A stretch of DNA of 64,000 nucleotides from the NCBI GenBank assembly GCA_022749755.1, contig CM040450.1, positions 5,198,913-5,262,912 of the forward strand, in the 5' to 3' direction. The position numbers and the translations under genes are program-made. Numbering within the stretch: the first letter of the stretch is position 1; each line of letters begins with the position of its first letter. Under the pieces are notes generated by a model, which saw nothing but the letters and a program-made list of their open reading frames with translations, was not told where the DNA came from and ran no database searches. Shown piece by piece: positions 34,656 to 44,640 of the stretch. This DNA is from Azadirachta indica (taxonomy: Eukaryota > Streptophyta > Magnoliopsida > Sapindales > Meliaceae).

Positions 34656-34931
34656 ATGAAAACCAGCAAAACAATGGCAAAGAAACTTGTTCTTATTGCT
34701 TTCATGCTCGCACTGGTTTCTGCGGGTTCTGTCTTTTGCGTAACTGATGCCAGAAAACTTACCAAGAACTTTGAAACTCTTCCAACCGGACGCAATCACT
34801 TGTTGTCTTCAGGCAGATCGATGTTTTCTAAAGGCATAAATTTCAAGGTGTTACCGAAGAATACGCCTGTTCCTCCGTCAGGGCCTAGCGACCGTACATC
34901 AGATCCGCCACCACCGGCCCGGAGAACTTAA
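34656..34931 (+). CDS. Small secreted peptide precursor, IDA-like/PIP-like C-terminus (CLE/IDL-type family)
   Basis: 91 codons. Residues 1-32 form a signal peptide (basic start, LVLIAFMLALVSAGSVFC core, cleavage likely near TDA/RK). The mature part has a short block NFETLPTGRNHLLSS, in the place where the paralogue at 43959 has CLE-type repeats. It ends with NFKVLPKNTPVPPSGPSDR and a proline-rich tail. LPKxxPVPPSGPSxR closely resembles the core of IDA/IDL peptides, ligands of LRR receptor kinases in abscission and root emergence. The lysine/proline context suggests processing from a propeptide. The upstream region is duplicated from the same source as that of the 43959 gene, but its TATA position reads CTATGTAGAG. 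No intron needed. Real peptide-type gene likely; exact ligand class uncertain. Confidence 0.65.
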   Translation: MKTSKTMAKKLVLIAFMLALVSAGSVFCVTDARKLTKNFETLPTGRNHLLSSGRSMFSKGINFKVLPKNTPVPPSGPSDRTSDPPPPARRT

Positions 34932-36074
34932 ATCGTCTCCTTTCTTATTATAAAAGTTTATATAAATAAGTGATGGAAAATACTACCATCTGTTACATAA
35001 TCATTGCCCATCACACTGCTATATTTTTATTTAATCATTTCTATGCCTTTTTTAATCATATATCATGCATATTGTTTAACATCTTTTTATGTATGCTTTG
35101 AAAATATACTCTCTAAATTCGTATCCACGATTCATAAATAAGTGACGCAATACATTAAAAAAAAAAAAAAAGGAAATGATTAACTCGGGTTTTAGTTTAA
35201 GAGTTGGTGAAATAAAGCTATAATTAAAATAGGTTATATATATATATATAATTATTTTAATAAACGACCTTGATGGGAACCAAAACTCATGGGATCTTAT
35301 TCCCTAGATATTTACGTCTTTAACCAAAATTAATTAAATAGTCCGAATAAAATCTGAATTAAATGAAAATTTTAATTTTAACACTTCAAAGATTTTTTTT
35401 TTTTCTTTCTTGAACTGTAAGCATCGTTTATTTTTTAACTTATATCTGAGTATTTGTTAAAAATATTTAAATATAATTAAGTTAAAATTTTAATTTAAAT
35501 TTAAATGAACAAATGTTTGAATGATTAATATTTTTATTTTTTTTTAAATCTTCTTATTTTATTAATTTATTTATTAAAAAAATTAAAACCCTAATTAAAT
35601 ATTTTTAATGTATTTTTTCTCTATTATGAGTTCCTTTTACTTGTCTTCTCATTCTTATTTATTTTATATTTTAATTATTATAATAAATTTATATATTTAC
35701 ATAAATATAATTATATTACAATATGACTTGTTATTTTTATTGATTTTTATATTATCGATCAGAAATTATTTTTATAAAAAAATATATATCAAACAAATAA
35801 ATAATGTACATATCAATATAATTTGTTAATTTTTTTATTTATTATTGTGTTAATATAATTAAAATTATTATAAATATAAGTATATTATTTAAAATATATA
35901 TATGTCAAATTATCAATTTTTAAATCTTTTATTTTATTAAAATTAATAACTTAATATTTATTTTTAAATATTTTAAAATAAAAATAAAAATATTATTTAA
36001 ACTTGTGATTCAATTAAATTCAAATTTAAATATATATATATATTAAAATATTAATTTTTAAGCTTTTTAACTAA
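34932..36074. other. AT-rich spacer with an element-like tract (35414-36060)
   Basis: From about 35414 to 36060 the sequence is related, in inverted orientation, to the tract at 43000-43720. The shared segment begins like ATCGTTTATTTTTTAACTTATAT and continues through AATATAATTAAGTTAAAATTTT. Both abut copies of the secreted-peptide family. Probably an old AT-rich transposable element; ends and target duplications unclear. Confidence 0.4.
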
Positions 36075-36297
36075 TTGATGCTGGAAAACAATTTGAGAAG
36101 AATTTTGAAATCCTTCCAACAGGGTTGTGATACTACCAACGACTGCAACTAAACGCGACCACTTGTTATTTTTAAGAGAATCGGTTTTTTATAAAGATAA
36201 AAAATTTCTAGATGTTATCTAAGTATACACCTGTTTGCTCCGTCAGGGCCTAGCAACCGTACATTGGATCCTCCCCCGCTGCCGCCGATATTTTAAA
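36075..36297 (+). pseudogene. Secreted-peptide family relic between the two peptide genes
   Basis: Pieces of the peptide gene survive in order: GATGCTGGAAAACAATTTGA (signal cleavage region and start of mature part), TTTGAAATCCTTCCAACAGG (FEILPTG), ACACCTGTTTGCTCCGTCAG (degraded PVPPSG), CCTAGCAACCGTACATTGGA and a proline-coding tail, ending TTTTAAATTGTTTC like the 3' flanks of both relatives. No signal peptide and several frame breaks, with the AT-rich element sitting where the 5' half should be. A dead third member. Confidence 0.75.
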
Positions 36298-37616
36298 TTG
36301 TTTCTATCATAAAAATTAACTTATATAATTATACAAGTGATGAGAAATAATGCCAATTGTTATATAATCATTGTTCATATCACTATATTTTTATTTAATC
36401 ACTATTGTGATCTTCTTTAATCATACTATTTTATTACATTTCATTTAGTATTTCTATGTATCCTTTGAAAATATACTTTGTAAATTAATATCCATGATCC
36501 ATAAATAAATGAGGTAGTACATAAAAGAAATAGTTTAAACATCTAACCTAACTAGAGTTTTGTTTTAAGAATTTGGTTAAACAAAGATATAAATAAGTTT
36601 TTTATATATAAATTTTACTTTGATGGAAACCAAAACTAATGGGATTTTGTTCCCTAAATATTTAGATCATTAACGAAAAAATAATAAAATTGAACTTCAA
36701 TTTTATTAAGAAAAAATTACAATTTTCTTCTATTAAATTTTTACTTATTAATTTTCTCCTATTAAATAAAAAGAGTCAAATTCCTCTTTAACTTCAATAA
36801 AAAATAATAATCTTTCCAACAATTAAAAACAAAGCAAATCAACAACTAGCTACCGAAGAAAAGCTGAGAGAAGAAAAAGCTTAAGTTAGGCGTTTATGGT
36901 TGGATTTAGGTGAGTTCGAGTCTGTTTGGCAACAAAGAAAAAAATGATAATAAAAAGGAGAGAAAAATTTTGAAGTGAGAAATTTATAATTTGGTTTTAA
37001 AGAGTAGATGGTAAGGGAGAAAGTGATAAGAGAAAAAATACTGGGGAGAAAAAGTGAAAAGATAATATACACAATAAAATAATTTAATAGTTGAAAAACT
37101 TATAAGAAAAAGTAAATTTTGGAATTTTTTTTCTACCTAAGCACTCTGATTTCAACATTACAAGCAAAAAGTCCTTAATATCTTTAAAATTTTAATTTTA
37201 ATTGTTACCATATTGATTAAGTTTTTTTTTAATACAAATATATTCAAAATTTTTACTATTATTACAAATCAGAGTATATTTATTAGTAATACAAATTAAA
37301 ATACTTTTGAGTGCTTAAGTAAACACTCTTTATAGCGCACCTCAGAAATTTATGAACATAAAGGTTCGAGATAAATCTCACATTGTGTCAGAAAATTCTA
37401 AAAATTTACGGACATAAAGATTCAAATTTGTAGACATAAAGGCCCAAAATAAGTCTCACATTGTGTAGGAAAACTTCCACATGCAATGGAGGGAGCCTTG
37501 CATTTTGTAAGGCTCAAAAACCACCTGAGCTAAGCCTGGGTGGTTATATTGATTAAGTATTATTTTAATTAGATATTGATTAAGTATTATTTAACTACAT
37601 ATTATTTTATATATTG
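36298..37616. other. AT-rich non-coding stretch
   Basis: 36300-36660 continues the 3' flank shared with the 34656 gene, for example GGAAACCAAAACTAATGGGAT. At 37330-37480 a short direct repeat occurs (ACATAAAGG...CTCACATTGTGT twice). No gene. Confidence 0.45.
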
Positions 37617-38897
37617 GAAAAATTGACATATACCCCCACTAATGTTTAGGGAAATAGAGATCTATTTCCCTGACGTTTAGGAAAAAATAAATACCGCCTT
37701 TAAGTTTGGACAAATATATAAATACCCACTTGACTTTTGTTTGCCTTAATTGATCAATTAGATAAATATAATTTGTGTTCTTAAATTTTTATATATTAAT
37801 AACTTAAATATAATTATTTTTATTATATCAATTTAGTTTCCATTTTAATATTTTTTATAATAAATTTTTTTAAAATATAACAATTTAGTCCCTATTTTAA
37901 TATTTTTCACATTATATTAAGAATCAAATAATTTTTTAATTTAGTATTTCAATAAAAAAATTAAAAAATACGATTATTAAAAAAATTGTAACAATGAGTT
38001 AGATTAAATCTATACACTAAAATAATTTTAATTTTTCTTTTACTTTCTGAATAATAATTTAATATTAATTATCAAAAAAAATTTAAATAAAATATTATTA
38101 AAACATTTTATTTCTATATGTAATATATTTATTTCAAAAATTATGTTAACTTTTATTATATTTTATTTAAAATATTACAAAAGTATAAATAAAAAATAAA
38201 TACATTTTCTATATATACATGTGTGTATTCTCTTTTTTTATATTTTTATTAAAATTAAAGTATATTATTTAATAATAATATAAAATATATTTAATTACTA
38301 ATTTTATTAAGAAATGATATCAAATTCTTTTCTTTTTTTAATATTTTATTTATATTTTTATAATAAATATAATGAATTTAATATAATCATTTAAATAAAT
38401 ATAGTGTATATAAAAATAAAACAATAAAAAATATTTTAAAATTTTTTTGACAATTAATTATTAAATTATTATTAAGAAAATAAAAAAGGGTTAAAAATAT
38501 TTTAACATATAAGTTTAGTTTAACTCATTGCTAGATTTTTTTAATAATAATTTTTTAAAATTTTTATTGAAATAATAAATTAGAATATTATTTATTCTTT
38601 AGTATCTTGTTAAAAATATTAAAATAAGAACTAAATTGTTATAATTAAAAATATATATTAAAAAAATTAGATAGGAATTAAATTATTATAATTGAAATAA
38701 TTATTTTTTAATTTATGATTATTTAAAAGAATAGGAATACAAATAATATTTATTTAACTAATCAATGTAAGGAAACAAAAGCTAAAGGGGATATCTGTAT
38801 GTTTGTCTAAATTTAAGAGGAGCATTTATTATTTTTTAAACATAGGGGGGTAAGTGTCTATTTTTCCAAAAATCATGAGGGCATATGTCGATTTCTC
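37617..38897. mobile_element. Non-autonomous Mutator-like element, long TIRs, exact 9-bp target duplication
   Basis: The left end GAAAAATTGACATATACCC and the reverse complement of the right end (GAGAAATCGACATATGCCC) pair, and similarity continues over roughly 150 bases (e.g. ACTTTTGTTTGCCTTAATTGAT against AGCTTTTGTTTCCTTACATTGAT). It is flanked on both sides by TATATATTG (37608-37616 and 38898-38906). The 1.28-kb interior is very AT-rich, itself loosely palindromic, and has no ORF. Confidence 0.85.
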
Positions 38898-38919
38898 TAT
38901 ATATTGAAAATATAAAGGT

Positions 38920-40910
38920 GGCAAATAAGTCAGGCTGGCCACAAAATAGAAACCCAAGCGAGTTTACGTCTCAGGTTGGTCCCGGCACATACAGTAATTG
39001 TGTTAGGTTGGTCTAAAGCTGCTTCAAAATCATGGAGCCTAGCCATGGCCAGCGCAAGCTCGTGTTTGGGCTGGCCCGCGAGCTGTTTGACCAAGATTTG
39101 ACTTCATCAAATAAATTAAAAAAAAAACTTACCTTTGGCTTTAAATACAGGACTCAATAGAGAAAAATGCAATTACATTGCCATTACACAACTCACATTC
39201 AATTAAAAATTTATATAAACAAATAATATTTAAATATAAGTACATATTTAATTTATATTATTCAAAATATTATTTAATAACTTTATATTAATAAAAATAA
39301 ATTTTATAATCTAAGACCATTTAAATTTAATAATTATAATTTTATTATCATTAATAATAATCTAACAATGATTTTATTTTTAAAAATTATTTAACAATAA
39401 TTTTAAATTATTTATTGATATAGAATAATTTTATAATCTAAATTATTTTAAATTATAAAATTACTTAATACTATATAAAAAAATCTCAAGAATGAAGAAT
39501 ATAGTGATCAAAATCTCAACTATCACAAAATTTAATACTAAAAAAAAATAAAATCTTATACATAACATTAATAACCATTAAATAATTTATATTTGTGAAA
39601 ATTTTTATCACTTGCAATAAATAATAAGTTGTGAGAGGAAAATATAGTGGTGGGTGTCTTGTTTAAATTTAAGATTTAAAATTTTATATAATGATTTAGT
39701 TTTACAATAGTCTTTATTAAATTCAATGTAAATTTAAAAAATATTAAACTCATTGATTTGAATATATAGTTAAAGTATTTAACAAAAATTAGTTTCTACA
39801 ATTACATGCTTTTAATTTATTCTTAAAAGGTGTATTATCAATTTTCAATTTTTCATCAAATCTCACAATATAAATTAAATTTATTATATCTTTTCAATAA
39901 TAATAAAATTAATTTTCCACACATTAAATCACTATTTCACATATCATCAAAATAACATAATAAAAATAAATATTTAATTTTTTCACAAAATAATTGATAC
40001 CAAACATTAGTTGATAATAATAATCAATTTAATAATCATCAATTATTATTTATTAATCACAAATAAAAAATAGCAATTTAATATTATATCTGAAAAATTA
40101 AGTAAAAACGATAACTAATTATATTTAAATCACGACTTAAACAAAATTTTTAAATATTCATACTAAAATATAGAATGAGAAATATATAATATGATGTCAA
40201 TCATACTTAGTGACTTGCATAAATTTTATTTTATTAATAATCACAATTAAAATATAATAATTTAATATATAATAATGAATCATTATAATCATTTCAACAT
40301 ATAAATATTCTAAATCCAATTTATAAATAAAAGCAAATTTTAAATTTCAATTTCAAATTTTAAAATCAAATTTTAAATTTTAAAAGAACATTATTATATT
40401 TCTAATCAAATTTATTTTATTAGAATTTAAAAATTATGATGTTAAAATATAATTATTGTTCCTTTGAACAATCATACAAAATAACAATAATAAAATTATC
40501 TTTAAATAATGATTAAAGATAAAATTATGATAAAATTATACAATTATTTTGTATCACTATTAACAATTCAAAAATAATATTTTTAATAATATAAATTAAA
40601 TATTCATTTTTTATTTAATATATTTGATTTAAAATTTTTATAAGTATGTATAATTGGCCTAGTGGTAAAGTTGTGATTTAACTTCTTTGGGGTCTAAATT
40701 CGAATGCAATATTGTAAAGTTTTTTTTTTTTTATTGAAGGCAATTAGTTAGGCTCGGCACTATACGGGCACGTGAAACCTTGGCCCAGTTCGGCCCAACT
40801 ATCGGGCCGTACTGGGCCAGGAAATTACTATTCATGACCGTGTTGGGGTATGCTTATACTGTTTACAAGTCATGTCCATACTAATTTGACCCGGCCCATT
40901 TGCTACCTCA
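38920..40910. mobile_element. TIR element with GGTGGCAAAT-type ends (hAT-like), non-coding
   Basis: Left end AGGTGGCAAATAAGTCAGGC; reverse complement of right end AGGTAGCAAATGGGCCGGGT. Subterminal regions are GC-rich and contain repeated GGCCC/GGGCC motifs (38935-39080, 40745-40880) around about 1.6 kb of extreme AT-rich DNA. I could not confirm a target duplication. Common plant element style; no transposase. Confidence 0.6.
40655..40706 (+). other. tRNA-like A/B box pair
   Basis: TGGCCTAGTGG (40655-40665) fits the A box exactly; TAAATTCGAATGC (40694-40706) is B-box-like; a T-run follows at about 40722. A tRNA-derived relic inside the right part of the TIR element is possible. Confidence 0.35.
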
Positions 40911-41667
40911 ACAAAAACATACAACGTTAATATTTCTGATTTTAGAATAAAAAAATTTAATTAATTTCACTTTAATCCCTTAACAAATTTTCATTATATT
41001 TACTCAGTTGAGTAAATGAAAATATGTTTATTTTCCAATAACTTCTATTAACATAAAATATTTTATTTGTCTTTAATTTAATGAAATTTTAAAAAGTATT
41101 TTTCTCTTATTTTTATTAAAAAATATTATCTTTTTCTTATTATAATTTTATTGTGATGATTAAACTTTTGAGTCTTTTTTAACTATATTATAGAGTCATG
41201 TATTAAAAAAAATGTCCGTAACCTCTCTTGTCATAAAAATCGCGTAATCATTTATTATCATTCAAATTATATTTCATTGTCACATGAAAAGTTTTTAGTG
41301 ATAAAATTTATATTGTTATCTTATCTTTACTTAATTTAAAGTAGAAGAAATAACCAAATTTCAATCAAGAAATGAAAGTGCAATTAAAGGAAACTTTTGC
41401 TGTTAACATGATGAATATAAAAAATATTAATGATGTTTATAACTAAAATATAAAATAATTTAAAAAATATGATTTTTTTTTAAAACTTTAAAGAGTACAA
41501 CGATTACGCAAAAAGGGGAGAAAAAAATAAGGGAGTACAATGAAGTTAAATAACTTTGTACTCGCACACTCATTCAAAAAAAATTTTAATGATTAAAGGT
41601 TATTCTACACACTTATAAATGCTTAAATAACCTTGTTTAATTTTTTTAAACTAAATATTTTAATTTT
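40911..41667. other. AT-rich non-coding stretch
   Basis: No coding frame, RNA gene or element ends that I can support. Confidence 0.4.
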
Positions 41668-42326
41668 TTAAGTAATTTTTAATTTGCCCCAACTAATTTT
41701 GACAATTTTCATTACACCTCTAAAAATTTTAAAAGTCATCAAAGTGCCTCCAAACGCTAATCCACACTGTTATTTCAAATAATAAAAAGATAAAATTATA
41801 ACTTTATAATTTTAAATTAATAAAAATAATTTTTTTCCTTCTCTCTCCTTTTCTCCGTCTTCTTTTCTTTTCTTCTTCTCTCGTTTCATTTTTTATTATC
41901 TTCTTCTTCCTTGGTTGCTGTAAGCAGCTTTTCATTGCTGCATGTGGCAGCCACCATGGTTGCTGTAGTCAGCCTTTCATGGCTACTTGTGGCAGCCATC
42001 GGAGGTTGCTTGTGGCAGCCATGAAAGGTTGTCATAGGTAGCCTTCGATGGTGGCCATGGTGGTTGCTATGAAAGAAGAAGAAAATGGAAACAAAAAAAA
42101 AAAAGGGCAGGAAGAAGAAAAGAAAAGAAGAGAGAAGGAAAAAATGATTTGAATTTATTAGGGGTAAAATGGTTTTTTTGTATGATCAACTGTAGTCAAC
42201 TAAGAAAACTGTTAAATATAACAATTGCACTTAACGTTCGGGAGTGTTTTGATGACTTTTAGAATTTTTGGGAATGTTATAAAAATTGTCAAAATTAGTT
42301 TGAGATAAATTGAAGATTACCCTAAG
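41668..42326. mobile_element. Foldback/MITE-like palindrome with GC-rich hairpin core
   Basis: The outer arms pair: AACTAATTTTGACAATTTT on the left occurs in reverse complement on the right, as does AAAAGTCATCAAA. Inner arms also pair: a CTTCTCTCTCC...TTTTCTTTTCTTCTTC tract at about 41838-41880 against GAAGAAGAAAAGAAAAGAAG at about 42110-42130. The centre (41915-42065) is made of inverted GGCAGCCA/TGGTTGCTG motifs. Whole structure about 660 bp; no ORF. Confidence 0.75.
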
Positions 42327-42999
42327 TTTTTTCTACAAAACTAAAAAAAATTTATCAAATCTAGATAATTTTTGTTTTTAAGATAATTTCTAAGAAAAAA
42401 TTTTATATTTTAAAAATTTTCAAATATTAATTTCTTTCTCCATATATAAGTCAGTGATTATCAAAAATATTATGAGAAAAGTTTGACATTTAAGGTAGAT
42501 AAATAAATATATTAAATAGGCATGTAGAGCAATAATATTTTATATAGTTAAATTATCTTTAATTATAAAAACAATATAGGTATTTTCTAATAAATTTTTT
42601 TTTTAAAGTAATTTTGTTCAATAATAAATATTTTGACGTGAATAGACCGACTTTAATTATATAATGTCTTTTAAGCAATAATTACATGCACGATATTAGC
42701 CCCTTGATAATAATTATGATCCTTTTATGTTTTACTACTTTTTAGTCATTGAACACAAGTGACTTGAATTAAAATAGAGTTTTGTTTGATAAATTGTAAA
42801 AGCCTTTTTTTTTTTTTCTTGGTCGACTGAAGTTAATTTGGTTTCCAAGTAAACCAAAACTTAAAGGATTTCAGCGGCTCAATAGTAAATTTGTAGAACA
42901 TTATTCAAATTTAATAAAAGTACGATTCAATTTTGAAAAAAAACTTTTCTACATTTCCACATATAAATTTTATATGCTATTTTGACAAACTTAGGTAGC

Positions 43000-43720
43000 G
43001 TTTATTTTATTTTTTTGTTTAAATTTTAAACATGATTGAAATCTAAATTTAATTGAAATTTGAATTTGAATGATATGTTTGTTTTTTTATTTTAAAATAT
43101 CTGAAAATAAATATTAAGTTGTTTATTTTGACAAAATAAAAAATCTGAAAATTGATATTTTGATATATATACTCTTTTAAATAATATACTTATATTTATA
43201 ATAATTTTAATTATATTAGTACAATAATAAATAAAAAAAAATTAATATATTATATTAGTATGTACATTACTTATTTGTTTGATACATGATTTTTTTTTAA
43301 AAAAAATAATTTTTAATTGGTAATATAAAGATTAATAAAAATTAAATAAAAATAATAAGTAATATTGAATATAGTTGTAATTGTATAAATATATAAATTT
43401 ATTACAATAATTAAAGTATAAAATATATAGAATTAGGAAGACAAGTAAAGAGAACCCACAATAGAGAAGAGATATATTAAAAATAATTAATTATGATTTT
43501 AATTTTCTTAGTAAATAAATTAATAAAATAAGAATATTTTCGAAAAATAGAAATATTAAATTATTTAGACATTTGCTTATTTAAATTTAAGTCAAAATTT
43601 TTAACTTAATTATGTTCAAATATTTTTGATAAATATTTAAATATAAGTTAAAAAATAAATAACTTTTAGATATCTGAATAATTATATTCAGATTTCGCTT
43701 AGAAAAACGAACAACCCCTT
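43000..43720. mobile_element. AT-rich element-like tract upstream of the multi-CLE gene
   Basis: Possible inverted ends (TAGGTAGCGTTTATTTT at about 42994; reverse complement of the right end AAGGGGTTGTTCGTTTTT). The interior is related, inverted, to 35414-36060. No coding capacity; ends not certain. Confidence 0.4.
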
Positions 43721-43921
43721 ATATGGGCATGCTAGCTGAGAACATTAATTTATATAGAAAGTTTTGTTTCATACAACAAAGGTGTCATACAACATTCCAT
43801 GACTGTAGATTTAGATTTATAACCATCCAAGACGTAGATTCCAATTCAATTTATTACTGATTTAGCTATAAAATTTCTGATTTGAAGTTTAAATATTTCC
43901 TTGTTATGAATAGCCAAATTC

Positions 43922-43930
43922 TATATAAAG
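43922..43930 (+). promoter_or_regulatory. TATA box of the multi-CLE gene
   Basis: TATATAAAG sits 37 bases before the ATG at 43959. The homologous position upstream of the 34656 paralogue is TATGTAGAG, so only this copy keeps a consensus TATA. Confidence 0.6.
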
Positions 43931-43958
43931 AGCCCTTCAACAAAAGCTCTAAAATCAA

Positions 43959-44459
43959 ATGAAAAACAACATGGAAACAATGGGAGAGAAATTTTTCTAT
44001 GTTGTTTTCGTGTTTGCATTGGCTTTAGGCTTTGCCTTTTGCCTAACTGATGCTAGAAACCTTGAGGCAAATTTTGAAGTTCTTCGAACAACTCCAACAG
44101 GGCCAAACCCACTTCACAATCACTCTCCACCCCCAGGCTATTATTTATTCTCTAAAGACTCGAATTTTGAGGTACTACGAACAACTCCAACAGGGCCAAA
44201 CCCACTTCACAATCACTCTCCACCCCCAAGCTATTATTTATTCTCTAAAGACTCGAATTTTGAGGTACTACGAACCACTCCAACTGGACCAAACCCACTT
44301 CACAATCGCTCTCCACCCCCCGGCCATGATTTATTCTCTAAAAACTCGAATTTCGAGGTACTACGAACCACTCCAACTGGACCAGACCCACTTCACAATC
44401 GCTCTCCACCCCCCGGCCATGATTCATTCTTTAAAGACTCGAATTTTGAGAAATTATGA
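43959..44459 (+). CDS. Multi-CLE-domain secreted peptide precursor (four tandem CLE-type motifs)
   Basis: 166 codons, single exon. Residues 1-32: signal peptide (KFFYVVFVFALALGFAFC, cleavage likely after TDA). Residues 38-161: four 31-residue repeats, each containing RTTPTGPNPLHN (residues 43-54, 74-85, 105-116, 136-147; N becomes D in the fourth). This matches the 12-residue CLE consensus R-x-V-P-[ST]-G-P-[ND]-P-L-H-[NH], with Thr for Val at position 3. CLE peptides are processed, proline-modified apoplastic ligands of LRR receptor kinases controlling meristems and vascular or nodulation responses. Between motifs lies SPPPGYYLFSKDSNFEVL, a plausible spacer for release of several identical ligands. 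The frame ends at TGA 44457-44459, within a fifth, degenerate repeat. Same architecture and promoter ancestry as the gene at 34656. Confidence 0.75.
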   Translation: MKNNMETMGEKFFYVVFVFALALGFAFCLTDARNLEANFEVLRTTPTGPNPLHNHSPPPGYYLFSKDSNFEVLRTTPTGPNPLHNHSPPPSYYLFSKDSNFEVLRTTPTGPNPLHNRSPPPGHDLFSKNSNFEVLRTTPTGPDPLHNRSPPPGHDSFFKDSNFEKL

Positions 44460-44530
44460 ATCACTCCAACTGGACCAAACCCTTCTCACAATCGCTCTCC
44501 ACCTCGAAGTCAATCAATATTTTCTGAAAA
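44070..44530 (+). repeat. Tandem 93-bp repeats encoding CLE motifs (four plus a degenerate fifth)
   Basis: Repeat starts at 44070, 44163, 44256, 44349 and 44442. Copies 1 and 2 are nearly identical to each other, as are 3 and 4, suggesting growth by doubling. The fifth copy has a TGA where the CGA for the motif's first Arg should be, and reads on in frame as TPTGPNPSHNRSPPRSQ. Confidence 0.92.
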
Positions 44531-44640
44531 AGAAAATTTCCAGATGTTGTCAAAGAATAAACCTACTTTACGTAGGGGCTAAATCCAATAACAGATGATC
44601 TTCCACCACTGTTGCTGAGATTTTAAATTGTCTCCCTACC
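44460..44640 (+). pseudogene. Lost C-terminal segment of the multi-CLE precursor
   Basis: Beyond the TGA the same frame gives the fifth CLE-like motif and then FQMLSKNKPTLRRG-stop. In another frame GLNPITDDLPPLL aligns with the SGPSDRTSDPPPP end of the 34656 protein. So the ancestral gene probably ended in the same IDL-like block, now cut off by a nonsense change and a frameshift. Confidence 0.6.

Noticed and set aside
44050..44598. 182-codon open frame overlapping the multi-CLE gene in another frame
   Set aside because: A shadow of the 93-bp repeats (period divisible by three keeps all frames open); no signal peptide or known motif.
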